Notes: a model not told the origin generated them from the letters alone. A stretch of 21,376 bases of DNA from Burkholderia sp. (GCF_018375725.1 NZ_JAHACR010000039.1:1-21376); one strand, 5' to 3'; numbered from the stretch's first letter, positions 14,573 to 21,376 are shown. Program-made: numbers and translations.

Positions 14573-14602
14573 AAAAAGGGACGTCGCGGGACGTCCCTTT
14601 TT
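14573..14602. terminator. Strong bidirectional intrinsic terminator
   Basis: AAAAAGGGACGTC (14573-14585), loop GCGG and GACGTCCCTTTTT (14590-14602) form a perfect 13-bp stem with A-run on one side and T-run on the other. It separates the iron permease from a convergent hypothetical gene and should stop transcription from both sides. Confidence 0.95.
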
Positions 14603-14684
14603 CATTGATGGCGGCCTTGTCGCGCTGGAAGCGGCATGACATGGAGCGCGGTCACGCGTCGCCCGACACTGCCGCGCAGCCCGA

Positions 14685-14906
14685 TCAGCTGTGGTTGTCG
14701 ATCCACGCGCGCGCCCATTCGAGCCCGGCAACGCGGGCCTCGTCCTCGGTGTCGAATACGCCGAGCACACCCGAGGCCTCGACAAGCTTGTTGTTCTGCG
14801 TGATCGTTCCGCTGGCTGCATAGCGGTCCGGCTGCATGATCTCGTCCTGCTGCTGCAGGATCGCATGGCCCCAGATCTGGTAGCCGCGGTAGTTTTCTGC
14901 TTCCAT
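14685..14906 (-). CDS. Small conserved-looking hypothetical protein
   Basis: The 73-residue acidic soluble protein begins MEAENYRGYQIWGHAI and ends LEWARAWIDNHS. A likely fold is a small alpha/beta unit: strands around YQIWGHAI and ASGTITQNN, then a helix DTEDEARVAGLEWARAWI. I recognise no named family. AAGGTGA lies seven bases before the ATG. The start overlaps the stop of the upstream secreted-protein gene by one base (TAATG), so the two are translationally coupled. It ends before the strong bidirectional terminator. Confidence 0.75.
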   Translation of the reverse strand: MEAENYRGYQIWGHAILQQQDEIMQPDRYAASGTITQNNKLVEASGVLGVFDTEDEARVAGLEWARAWIDNHS

Positions 14907-15388
14907 TATTGCGTCACCTTCGCGGAGCCGTTGCGCGTGCCGACGCGCAGCACGTTGCCCTCCGGCGTGAACTGTCGCGGGATATCGGTATATTGTGCCG
15001 CATCCACTGCTTCCGGCGCGGACGGCTGCATGACCGTCAGTTTGCCGGACGCCGGTGCGACGGGGTGGCCGGCCGGTGTGCCGGCTGCAGGATTGTGCGT
15101 GCGGGTTCTGACTGCCTGCGCGACGCGGTGCGGCGGCTTGTGCTTCGCGGCGGGCTTGGCCGACGCAGTGCGGCGTGGCGGCGCGGTATGAGCATCCGGC
15201 GTATGCGCCGCCGCCGCGCTGGCGGCTGCCCGGATCGCCGGCGCGTGGTTGGCGCGCGCGTGTGGCTCGGGCGTGCGAACATCCGGCTTGTGGGCTTCCG
15301 GCGGGTTCCAGACCTCGACGTAATGTTCGGCGGCCCAGCCCGACGTTGCGAACGTCAATGCCAGCACGGCGCATCCAATCAGTCTCAC
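14906..15388 (-). CDS. Secreted Pro/Ala/His-rich hypothetical protein
   Basis: The 160-residue product has a signal peptide (MRLIGCAVLALTFATSGWAA, cleavage near residue 20) and a low-complexity, basic and probably disordered mature part rich in Pro, Ala, His and Lys. The C-terminal segment (YTDIPRQFTPEGNVLRVGTRNG) is more ordered. No family is recognised. The start is GTG at 15388, chosen because GGAG lies eight bases upstream and the signal peptide begins there; the long reading frame upstream of it runs through glmS and is not real. It is coupled to the next small gene by a TAATG overlap. The histidines might bind metal, but this is speculation. Confidence 0.72.
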   Translation of the reverse strand: MRLIGCAVLALTFATSGWAAEHYVEVWNPPEAHKPDVRTPEPHARANHAPAIRAAASAAAAHTPDAHTAPPRRTASAKPAAKHKPPHRVAQAVRTRTHNPAAGTPAGHPVAPASGKLTVMQPSAPEAVDAAQYTDIPRQFTPEGNVLRVGTRNGSAKVTQ

Positions 15389-15414
15389 TATCTTTTCTCC
15401 GTCTAATTCGCCGG

Positions 15415-15438
15415 CGGCATTCCCGAATGGGAATGCCG
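15415..15438 (-). terminator. Hairpin after glmS
   Basis: CGGCATTCCC (15415-15424), loop GAAT and GGGAATGCCG (15429-15438) form a perfect 10-bp stem, 21 bases after the glmS stop. No T-run follows on the minus strand, so termination may be partial and let some transcription reach the two downstream hypothetical genes. Confidence 0.55.
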
Positions 15439-15459
15439 TGTCCGCCTGCCGCGCGCCGC

Positions 15460-17277
15460 TTACTCGACCGTCACCGACTTCGCGAGGTTGCGCGGCTTGT
15501 CGACGTCGGTGCCGCGTGCGCAGGCCGTGTGATACGCGAGCATCTGCAGCGGCACGACGTGCAGGATCGGCGACAGCGGGCCGTAGTGCTCCGGCATCCG
15601 GATCACGTGCAGGCCTTCCGCGTTGACGATATGCGTATCGGCGTCCGCGAACACGTACAGTTCGCCGCCGCGCGCACGCACTTCCTGCATGTTCGACTTC
15701 AGCTTCTCGAGCAGCGCATCGTTCGGTGCGACCGTGACGACCGGCATCGCTTCCGTCACGAGCGCGAGCGGCCCGTGCTTCAGCTCGCCTGCCGGATAGG
15801 CCTCGGCGTGGATGTACGAAATTTCCTTCAGCTTCAGCGCGCCTTCGAGTGCGATCGGGTAATGCAGGCCGCGGCCGAGAAACAGCGCGTTTTCCTTGCG
15901 CGCGAACTCTTCCGCCCACGCGATGATCTGCGGCTCGAGCGCGAGCACGCTGTTCAGTGCGGCCGGCAGATGGCGCAGCTGTTTCAGGTATTCGGCTTCC
16001 TGGGCGGCGTCGACGTACCCGCGCAGCTTGCCGAGCGTCACGGCCAGCACGAACAGCCCGACGAGCTGCGTCGTGAACGCCTTCGTCGAGGCGACGCCGA
16101 TCTCGGTGCCCGCGTGGGTGAGGAACTGCATCTCGGTCAGGCGCACCATGGCGCTCGTCGCGACGTTGCAGACCGCGAGCGTGTGCGTGTGGCCGAGCGA
16201 CTGGGCATGTTTGAGCGCCGCGAGCGTGTCGGCGGTTTCGCCCGACTGCGAGATGACCACGACGAGCTGGCGCGGATTCGGCACCGATTCGCGGTAGCGG
16301 TATTCGCTTGCGATCTCGACATTGGTCGGGATCTTCGCGATCGACTCGAGCCAGTATTTCGCGGTCATGCCCGAGTAGTAGCTGGTGCCGCATGCGAGGA
16401 TCAGCACGCTGTCGATCTCCGCGAACGCAGCGGCCGCGGCGTCGCCGAAAAGCGCTGCGTCGAAGGCGTCGGTTTGCGGAATCGTGTCGCTGATCGCGCG
16501 CGGCTGCTCGAAGATTTCCTTCTGCATGAAGTGACGGTACGGCCCGAGTTCGACCGCGCCGCCATACGCGTTGACGACGCGCATTTCACGCTCGGCCAGG
16601 TTGCCGGCGCGGTCGACGATCTTCACGCCGTCGAGCGTCAGCTCGCAGACGTCGCCTTCCTCGAGGAACGTGAAGCGGTCGGTGCTGCCGGCGAGCGCGA
16701 GCGCGTCGGACGCCAGGAAGTTCTCGCCTTCGCCATACCCGACGACGAGCGGCGAGCCCTCGCGGGCGCCGACGACCGTGTGCGGCTGATCCTTGTGGAT
16801 CACGGCGATCGCATACGCGCCGTGCAGGTGCTGCACGGCCTCGCGGACAGCGGCGAACAGGTCGCCGCGATACAGGCTGTGCACGAGGTGCGCGATCACT
16901 TCGGTGTCGGTCTGCGACACGAATTCGTAGCCCTTCGCGCGCAGATCGTCGCGCAGCGGCTCGAAGTTCTCGATGATGCCGTTATGCACGATGGCCAGCG
17001 CGTTCGATGAGAAGATCGGGTGCGCGTTGTGGGTGACGGGCGCGCCGTGCGTCGCCCAGCGCGTGTGCGCGATGCCCGTGACGCCTTCGAGATGCGACTC
17101 GCGCACTTGCGCTTCGAGGTCGGCGACCCGCGTGACGCTGCGGGCGCGAACCGGCCCGGTCGGCTCGAGCACGGCGACGCCGCACGAATCGTAGCCGCGG
17201 TATTCGAGGCGGCGCAGACCTTCGATCAGCACCGGAACAATATTACGTTGCGCAACTGCGCCGACAATGCCGCACAT
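15460..17277 (-). CDS. glmS: Glutamine-fructose-6-phosphate aminotransferase (isomerizing)
   Basis: The 605-residue enzyme makes glucosamine-6-phosphate from fructose-6-phosphate and glutamine, the first step to UDP-GlcNAc for peptidoglycan and LPS. The N-terminal class II amidotransferase domain starts MCGIVGA, with Cys2 as the nucleophile exposed after Met removal, and has RRLEYRGYDSCG and HTRWATHG. The C-terminal half holds two SIS sugar-isomerase domains (ACGTSYYSG and SQSGETADT), and the end DKPRNLAKSVTVE is the family's invariant C-terminus. The start at 17277 is required to place the nucleophile at position 2. It follows glmU by 53 bases and is probably co-transcribed. No glmS ribozyme is visible or expected in this lineage. 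Confidence 0.98.
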   Translation of the reverse strand: MCGIVGAVAQRNIVPVLIEGLRRLEYRGYDSCGVAVLEPTGPVRARSVTRVADLEAQVRESHLEGVTGIAHTRWATHGAPVTHNAHPIFSSNALAIVHNGIIENFEPLRDDLRAKGYEFVSQTDTEVIAHLVHSLYRGDLFAAVREAVQHLHGAYAIAVIHKDQPHTVVGAREGSPLVVGYGEGENFLASDALALAGSTDRFTFLEEGDVCELTLDGVKIVDRAGNLAEREMRVVNAYGGAVELGPYRHFMQKEIFEQPRAISDTIPQTDAFDAALFGDAAAAAFAEIDSVLILACGTSYYSGMTAKYWLESIAKIPTNVEIASEYRYRESVPNPRQLVVVISQSGETADTLAALKHAQSLGHTHTLAVCNVATSAMVRLTEMQFLTHAGTEIGVASTKAFTTQLVGLFVLAVTLGKLRGYVDAAQEAEYLKQLRHLPAALNSVLALEPQIIAWAEEFARKENALFLGRGLHYPIALEGALKLKEISYIHAEAYPAGELKHGPLALVTEAMPVVTVAPNDALLEKLKSNMQEVRARGGELYVFADADTHIVNAEGLHVIRMPEHYGPLSPILHVVPLQMLAYHTACARGTDVDKPRNLAKSVTVE

Positions 17278-17300
17278 GGATTTCAATCCTCGATATCGAA

Positions 17301-17323
17301 GCGGGCGCCTTGCCGGCGCCCGC
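17301..17323 (-). promoter_or_regulatory. Intercistronic hairpin between glmU and glmS
   Basis: GCGGGCGCC (17301-17309), loop TTGCC and GGCGCCCGC (17315-17323) form a perfect 9-bp stem of nearly pure G-C pairs in the 53-bp gap. The minus-strand transcript has no T-run after it. It could be a processing or stability element, or a partial terminator, setting glmS level relative to glmU. Confidence 0.6.
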
Positions 17324-17330
17324 AGAATAT

Positions 17331-18692
17331 TCAGCTTTTCTTCTTGACCGGACGGACGTAGCCGCTTTTTGCGGTCTGCGTCTTGTCGTTCAGAACCAGG
17401 AGACCCTCAGCCACGTCTTTCCAGACCGTCGTGCCGGCGGCGATCGTCACGCCGCGTCCGACGCGTACCGGTGCGACGAGCTGCGTGTCGGACCCGACGA
17501 ACACGTCGTCCTCGATGACGGTGCGGAACTTGTTCGCGCCGTCGTAGTTGCAGGTGATCGTGCCCGCGCCGATGTTGACGCGCGCGCCGATGTCCGCGTC
17601 GCCGATATAGGTCAGGTGATTCGCTTTCGACCCGTGGCCGATCACGGCGTTCTTCACCTCGACGAAGTTGCCGACGTGCGCCTCGTCTGCGAGCTGGGCG
17701 CCCGGACGCAGCCGCGCGTACGGGCCGATCACGGTGTTCGCGCCGAGTTCGGCGCCGTCGATGTGCGTGAACGCGTCGACGCGCGTGCCCGCGCCGATCG
17801 ACGCGTTGCGGATCACGCAGTTCGGGCCGATCGTCACGTTGTCGGCGAGCGCCACGTTGCCTTCGAACACGCAGTTGACGTCGATCGACACGTCGCGGCC
17901 GCAGGCGAGCGTGCCGCGCACGTCGAGCCGGGCCGGATCGGCGAGCGTCACGCCGTCGGCGAGCAGTGCGTCGGCGATGTTGCGCTGGTCGATGCGCTCG
18001 AGTTCCGCGAGCTGCGCCTTGCTGTTCACGCCGAGCGTTTCCCATTCGGCGTCCGGCTGCGCGGTGACGACCTCGAAGCCGGCCTCGATCGCGAGTTCGA
18101 CGACATCGGTCAGGTAGTACTCGCCCTGCGCATTGTCGTTGTTCAGCGCGCCGAGCCACATCGACAGCTGGGCGGTCGGCGTGACGATGATGCCGGTGTT
18201 GATCTCGGCGATCTTCAGTTCTTCCGGCGACGCGTCCTTCTGTTCGACGATGCGCGTGACGAAGCCGGCCGGATCGCGCACGATGCGGCCGTATCCGGTC
18301 GGATCGTCGAGCGTCACGGTCAGGATGCCGTAGCGGCCGTCGCGCGCCGCATCGACGAGCCGCTCGAGCGTGGACACGCGCGTGAGCGGCACGTCGCCGT
18401 ACAGCACGAGCGTCGGCTGCGCGGGATCGAGGAGCGGCAGCGCCTGGCGCACCGCGTGGCCCGTGCCGAGCTGCTCCGCCTGCACCGCGAACTGCACGTC
18501 GGGCGCGCCGACGGCGGCCTGAACCTGTTCCGCGCCATGCCCGACGACGACGACGAGCCGGGACGGCTGCAGCGCGCGCGCGGTGGCGATGACGTGGGAA
18601 AGAAGCGGCCTGCCGGCCAGAGGATGAAGCACTTTCGGCAGCGCGGAACGCATGCGCTTGCCGGTGCCTGCCGCCAAAATCACGATATTCAT
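17331..18692 (-). CDS. glmU: Bifunctional GlmU: GlcN-1-P acetyltransferase / GlcNAc-1-P uridyltransferase
   Basis: The 453-residue cytoplasmic enzyme carries out the last two steps to UDP-GlcNAc. The uridyltransferase domain occupies about residues 1-225 and opens with the nucleotide-binding signature LAAGTGKRMRSALPKVLHPLAG; LYGDVPL holds the metal-binding Asp. A left-handed beta-helix acetyltransferase domain runs from about 250 to 435, seen as hexapeptide repeats (VTIGPNCVI, NTVIGPYARLRPGAQL, AVIGHGSKANHLTYIGDADIG) with the catalytic His in the GHGSKANHLTY segment. The ATG at 18692 fits the family start; a longer frame adds an unlikely N-terminus. The C-terminus is basic (PVKKKS). It is the upstream partner of glmS. 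Confidence 0.97.
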   Translation of the reverse strand: MNIVILAAGTGKRMRSALPKVLHPLAGRPLLSHVIATARALQPSRLVVVVGHGAEQVQAAVGAPDVQFAVQAEQLGTGHAVRQALPLLDPAQPTLVLYGDVPLTRVSTLERLVDAARDGRYGILTVTLDDPTGYGRIVRDPAGFVTRIVEQKDASPEELKIAEINTGIIVTPTAQLSMWLGALNNDNAQGEYYLTDVVELAIEAGFEVVTAQPDAEWETLGVNSKAQLAELERIDQRNIADALLADGVTLADPARLDVRGTLACGRDVSIDVNCVFEGNVALADNVTIGPNCVIRNASIGAGTRVDAFTHIDGAELGANTVIGPYARLRPGAQLADEAHVGNFVEVKNAVIGHGSKANHLTYIGDADIGARVNIGAGTITCNYDGANKFRTVIEDDVFVGSDTQLVAPVRVGRGVTIAAGTTVWKDVAEGLLVLNDKTQTAKSGYVRPVKKKS

Positions 18693-18695
18693 GGC

Positions 18696-18735
18696 GCCAG
18701 CTTGTCTGATGAGTTTGAAGCTGGCCATTTTAGCA
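18696..18735 (-). promoter_or_regulatory. glmU promoter and dyad abutting the start codon
   Basis: Minus-strand TGCTAAAAT (18735-18727) is an extended -10 type element. GCCAGCTT (18696-18703) and AAGCTGGC (18718-18725) are perfect inverted repeats with a 14-base spacer, ending three bases before the ATG. No Shine-Dalgarno is visible. If transcription starts at about 18720, the dyad straddles the start site and would act as an operator; if it starts upstream, it is a leader hairpin. Confidence 0.45.
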
Positions 18736-18816
18736 TGCGCGCCGGGGCCGCCGAGGCCCGGTCCGGCATGCGGGCGGCGCGGGAGAGGGTGTTTCGCCGC
18801 CCTCCCGCCGCGCGGG

Positions 18817-19827
18817 TCACAGATCGTCGAACTGGACGATCGAAATCGGCCGGCCCGCGCCCGCGGGGGCGTCGCTGCCGCCGGTCGCGCACGGTTCCTC
18901 GTCGAATGCGATGTCGCCCTGCGGATCGGCCTGGCCGGTCGCGCGCAGCCCGGCGAACGGGAACAGCGCCGTGTCCATCAGGTGCGACGGCACGACGTTC
19001 GCGAGCGCGCTGAACATGTTGTCGACGCGCCCCGGGAAGCGCTTGTCCCATTCGCGGATCAGCGCCTTCATTTCCGCGCGCTTCAGGTTCGGCTGGCTGC
19101 CGCACAGGTTGCACGGGATGATCGGGAATTCGCGCAGTTCCGCGTACTTCTCCAGATCGGTTTCCTTCACGTATGCGAGCGGGCGGATCACGACGTTCTT
19201 GCCGTCGTCGGACTGCAGCTTCGGCGGCATCCCCTTCAGCTTGCCACCGTAGAACATGTTGAGCAGCAGCGTCTGCAGGATGTCGTCGCGGTGATGGCCG
19301 AGCGCGATCTTGGTCGCGCCGAGCTCGCCCGCGACCCGGTACAGGATGCCGCGGCGCAGCCGCGAGCACAGCGAGCAGGTCGTCTTGCCCTCGGGCACGA
19401 GGCGCTTGACGATGCTGTAGGTGTCCTGGTTCTCGATGTGGAACGGCACGCCGATCTGCGTCAGGTATGCCGGCAGAACGTGCTCCGGGAAGCCCGGCTG
19501 CTTCTGGTCGAGATTCACCGCGACGATGTCGAAGTCGATCGGCGCGCGCTCGCGCAGCCGCAGCAGCACGTCGAGCATCGCATAGCTGTCCTTGCCACCG
19601 GACAGGCAGACCATCACCTTGTCGCCTTCCTCGATCATGTTGTAGTCGCCGATCGCCTGGCCGACCTGGCGCATGATGCGCTTGAACAGCTTGTTGTTCT
19701 CGTAGGCCTCTTTCTGCTCGCGGCGCGTCAGCGCGGGGCGGCCTGTCGCGGTGTCGGTCGTGGCGGTATCGACCGCCGCGGTATCGACCGCCGCTTCATT
19801 CAGTTGTGGGGTATGGGGCGCATTCAT
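18817..19827 (-). CDS. ttcA: tRNA 2-thiocytidine(32) synthetase TtcA
   Basis: The 336-residue enzyme adds sulfur to cytidine 32 of certain tRNAs. It has the ATP-pyrophosphatase PP-loop SGGKDS (residues 76-81), the CSLCSRLRRG motif and the second CNLCGSQPN motif, whose cysteines hold the iron-sulfur cluster of TtcA. GHHRDDILQTLLLNMFY is the family's helix after the PP-loop domain. The first 30 residues are not conserved and contain a five-residue tandem repeat (AAVDT AAVDT ATTDT). The C-terminal tail (about 30 residues, ending VQFDDL) is also low in complexity. The start codon overlaps the folB stop (ATGA), so the genes are coupled. Confidence 0.96.
   Translation of the reverse strand: MNAPHTPQLNEAAVDTAAVDTATTDTATGRPALTRREQKEAYENNKLFKRIMRQVGQAIGDYNMIEEGDKVMVCLSGGKDSYAMLDVLLRLRERAPIDFDIVAVNLDQKQPGFPEHVLPAYLTQIGVPFHIENQDTYSIVKRLVPEGKTTCSLCSRLRRGILYRVAGELGATKIALGHHRDDILQTLLLNMFYGGKLKGMPPKLQSDDGKNVVIRPLAYVKETDLEKYAELREFPIIPCNLCGSQPNLKRAEMKALIREWDKRFPGRVDNMFSALANVVPSHLMDTALFPFAGLRATGQADPQGDIAFDEEPCATGGSDAPAGAGRPISIVQFDDL
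19748..19792 (-). repeat. 15-bp tandem repeat inside the ttcA N-terminus
   Basis: The unit GCGGTATCGACCGCC occurs twice exactly (19763-19777 and 19778-19792), with a third, diverged copy at 19748-19762. It encodes A-A-V-D-T, A-A-V-D-T and A-T-T-D-T. The unit length keeps the frame, so copy number could vary without harm. Confidence 0.85.
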
Positions 19828-20228
19828 GCTCGCTCCTCGTCCTTGATTCGGAAGACTTCGACGCCGACGGCGTCGCAGTCCGGGTAGGCGTCCGGTTTCT
19901 CGGTGCAGACGCGCACCGCGCGCACGGCATCGTGCGCCAGCAGGTGCGCGGCGATCGCGTCGCACAGCGTTTCCTGCAGGTGGATGTGGCCGCGCGCCAC
20001 GCATTGCGCGACGCTCTGCTTCATCAGATCGTAGTCGACGACCTCGTGCAGCCGGTCGTCGACGGGGGTGCTCAGCGTGAACGGGACGAACAGGTCGACA
20101 TTGATGACGACGCGCTGCTCGCCGCGCTTCTCGTGTTCGTATGCCCCGATGTTGATGTACACCTCGTAGTCGCGCAGGTATAGCCTGCGGCAGTCCGCGA
20201 GGCGGGGGTGCAGGAGAGCGGAAAACAT
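19824..20228 (-). CDS. folB: Dihydroneopterin aldolase
   Basis: The 134-residue enzyme splits dihydroneopterin to 6-hydroxymethyl-dihydropterin and glycolaldehyde in folate synthesis. The family features are LRDYEVYINIGAYEHEKRGEQ near residues 18-38 (with the active-site Glu region), the VVDYDLM segment in mid-protein, and the catalytic Lys in CTEKPDAYPDCDAVGVEV (K111). It is slightly longer than the usual 120 residues at both ends. The ATG at 20228 is preferred over a TTG at 20243. The gene follows the FolM-like SDR gene by 73 bases and overlaps ttcA by four bases (ATGA), suggesting one operon that mixes pterin and tRNA-thiolation genes. Confidence 0.92.
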   Translation of the reverse strand: MFSALLHPRLADCRRLYLRDYEVYINIGAYEHEKRGEQRVVINVDLFVPFTLSTPVDDRLHEVVDYDLMKQSVAQCVARGHIHLQETLCDAIAAHLLAHDAVRAVRVCTEKPDAYPDCDAVGVEVFRIKDEERA

Positions 20229-20301
20229 GGTCGTTCCAGTCAAATTGGCGTGCTCGCACGCAAAGCGGCGCGGGCGGCGGCGAAGGCGCGCGCCCGCGCG
20301 G

Positions 20302-21051
20302 TTAATTCGGTCCGGCGGCCGGCGGCACCAGATGCTCGCCGCCGTCGACGGTCAGCGTCGCGCCGGTGATGCCGGGCGCGTCCGCCAGATAGCAGGCCGC
20401 CGCCGCGATGTCGTCGGCGTGCGGCGCGCGTCCGCGCACCAGGCCCGCGACGCGCACCTTCGGCGCAAGCGCGAGCGCGAGCGCCGAGGTCGCGCGGTTC
20501 AGCGCCGCCTGCATCAACGCATGCGACAACGGTTCGGGCGCCGGATGAAACAGCGCCGAATCCAGCACGTGAATCGCGCACGCGCGCAGCGACTCGTCGG
20601 TGCGCGCGGCGTCCGGTGTCGCGTCGGCAAGCGCGCGCGCCAGCACGAGCGGCGCGGTGACATTGCGCGCCAGCGCGGCGGCGAGCGACGCGTCGCTCAC
20701 GGCATGCGCGTCGTCGGCGCCGGCCGGCGCACTCTGGAACACGACGCACGCCGGGCGGCCCAGCGCCGCGCCGCACGCGGCGACGAGTCCTGCCGCTTCG
20801 GTTTCAAGGGACAGGTCGGCGTCGAGCACGGTCGCGCGGCGGCCGAGCGCCTCGACTTCGGCGACGATCGCCTCGAGCGCGGCGCGCGGCGCGTCGCGGC
20901 CGGACTGCAGCGCGACGTCCCAGCCGCGCCGGGCAAAGGCCGTCGCGAGTGCGCGCCCGATCGACGCGGCGTCGGCGGCGCTGCCCGTCGCGCCCGCGAC
21001 GAGCACCACGCGCGAGGCGCGTGCGGTCGACGTATCGGCTGAAGCGGTCAT
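20302..21051 (-). CDS. Degenerate short-chain dehydrogenase, FolM-like
   Basis: The 249-residue protein has an SDR Rossmann fold. Its end, ITGATLTVDGGEHL (about residues 228-241), and APKVRVAGL before it match the FolM/pteridine reductase branch, and its place beside folB fits a pterin reductase origin. The catalytic residues are not kept: in a gap-free match to FolM, the Tyr and Lys of YxxxK are His177 and Gln181, and the usual NNAS segment reads QSAP. The loop after the active site is short. It may bind nucleotide or pterin without reducing it, or it is decaying. No ribosome binding site precedes the ATG, which lies 13 bases from the start of a divergent gene. Confidence 0.8.
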   Translation of the reverse strand: MTASADTSTARASRVVLVAGATGSAADAASIGRALATAFARRGWDVALQSGRDAPRAALEAIVAEVEALGRRATVLDADLSLETEAAGLVAACGAALGRPACVVFQSAPAGADDAHAVSDASLAAALARNVTAPLVLARALADATPDAARTDESLRACAIHVLDSALFHPAPEPLSHALMQAALNRATSALALALAPKVRVAGLVRGRAPHADDIAAAACYLADAPGITGATLTVDGGEHLVPPAAGPN

Positions 21052-21052
21052 T

Positions 21053-21058
21053 TACAAT
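21053..21058 (+). promoter_or_regulatory. Possible -10 element for a leaderless methyltransferase transcript
   Basis: TACAAT matches the -10 consensus at five of six positions and lies seven bases before the ATG at 21065, so transcription would begin at or next to the start codon. No clear -35 is seen, and it would lie in the SDR coding region. Confidence 0.35.
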
Positions 21059-21064
21059 GCCGGG

Positions 21065-21376
21065 ATGAACCCGAAAGCTCACGAACCCGCTAGTTTACCT
21101 GCTCCCGGCCCCGACGCGCTCGCGCAGTCCGAAACCCTTGCCGCGCAACTGCGCGCCGAGGTCGTGGCGGCCGGCGGCTGGCTGCCGTTTTCCCGCTTCA
21201 TGGAACGGGCGCTCTATGCGCCCGGGCTCGGCTATTACAGCGGCGGCGCGCGCAAGTTCGGCCGCCGGGCCGAGGACGGCAGCGACTTCGTCACCGCGCC
21301 CGAATTGTCGCCGCTGTTCGCGCAGACGCTGGCGCGGCCGGTTGCCGAGGCGCTCGAGGCCGCTGTCCGGGAAGGC
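21065..21376 (+). CDS. SAM-dependent methyltransferase, MidA/NDUFAF7 family (5' part)
   Basis: Only the first 104 codons are inside the window; the gene runs off the right end with an open frame. After about 30 weakly conserved residues, the segment GWLPFSRFMERALYAPGLGY (about 38-57), then YSGGARKFGRRAEDGSDFVTAPELSPLFAQTLA, matches the start of MidA-like proteins (the DUF185 methyltransferase family related to mitochondrial NDUFAF7, which methylates a complex I subunit). The SAM-binding core lies further on and cannot be checked. The bacterial substrate is not known. It is divergent from the SDR gene with 13 bases between start codons. Confidence 0.88.
   Translation, partial: MNPKAHEPASLPAPGPDALAQSETLAAQLRAEVVAAGGWLPFSRFMERALYAPGLGYYSGGARKFGRRAEDGSDFVTAPELSPLFAQTLARPVAEALEAAVREG

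Noticed and set aside
15389..15459. glmS ribozyme or riboswitch
   Set aside because: The glmS ribozyme lies before glmS in Gram-positive bacteria. The only structures here are simple hairpins, and none shows the pseudoknotted ribozyme core.
15175..17010. 611-codon open frame on the plus strand
   Set aside because: It is antisense to glmS and the secreted-protein gene and has no recognisable domain; composition is that of an antisense shadow.
15460..17286. Longer GlmS start at an in-frame TTG (17286)
   Set aside because: GlmS needs Cys directly after the initiator Met as its N-terminal nucleophile, which fixes the start at 17277.
17310..19013. 567-codon open frame on the plus strand
   Set aside because: It is antisense to glmU and the end of ttcA, both of which are certain genes.

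Overview
The window is a 21.4 kb stretch of high-GC bacterial chromosome. Codon use strongly favours G/C at third positions, genes are closely packed, and the gene content (split CHR-type chromate transporter with a LysR regulator, glmU-glmS followed by ttcA-folB, FTR1 permease with a cysteine-free cupredoxin) points to Burkholderiales, most probably Burkholderia (cepacia-complex-like). This assignment is inference from protein resemblance; no database was searched. I found no tRNA, rRNA, CRISPR array, insertion sequence or prophage gene, and the region looks like ordinary core or near-core chromosome.

Layout. (1) 1-1545: an uracil/xanthine-type NCS2 permease, preceded by a perfect 22-bp palindrome and a strong leader hairpin. 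(2) 1639-3766: a GcvA-like LysR regulator divergent from a two-gene split chromate transporter; a 19-bp dyad fills the space between them. (3) 3821-5221: a small membrane-anchored hypothetical protein, a PhnA/YjdM-like zinc-ribbon protein and a small alanine-rich hypothetical protein, separated by clear terminators. (4) 5394-6749: glutathione reductase. (5) 6808-12813: a polyamine catabolism locus. A minus-strand operon encodes gamma-glutamyl-GABA hydrolase, glutamate-polyamine ligase and a class III aminotransferase. A 912-bp non-coding gap separates it from a divergent aldehyde dehydrogenase. Together these can take putrescine to GABA by the gamma-glutamyl route, with an SpuC-type transaminase in the place of the PuuB oxidase. 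(6) 12827-14561: metal handling. A CopZ-like copper chaperone has a recognisable MerR/CueR-type promoter (19-bp spacer), and divergent from it lies a periplasmic cupredoxin plus FTR1 iron permease pair ending in a very strong bidirectional terminator. (7) 14685-21051: a run of minus-strand genes, in transcription order: degenerate FolM-like SDR, folB, ttcA, glmU, glmS, a Pro/His-rich secreted protein and a small hypothetical protein. (8) 21065-end: the start of a MidA/NDUFAF7-like methyltransferase, divergent from the SDR with only 13 bp between start codons.

The points most worth a second look are the CueR-like promoter on an orphan copZ, the operator-like dyad between lysR and the chromate genes, loss of the SDR catalytic Tyr/Lys pair in the folB-linked reductase, the hybrid Puu/Spu polyamine cassette with its long regulatory gap, and hairpins around uraA and glmUS. 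I did not find evidence of a wholly new defence or mobile system here.
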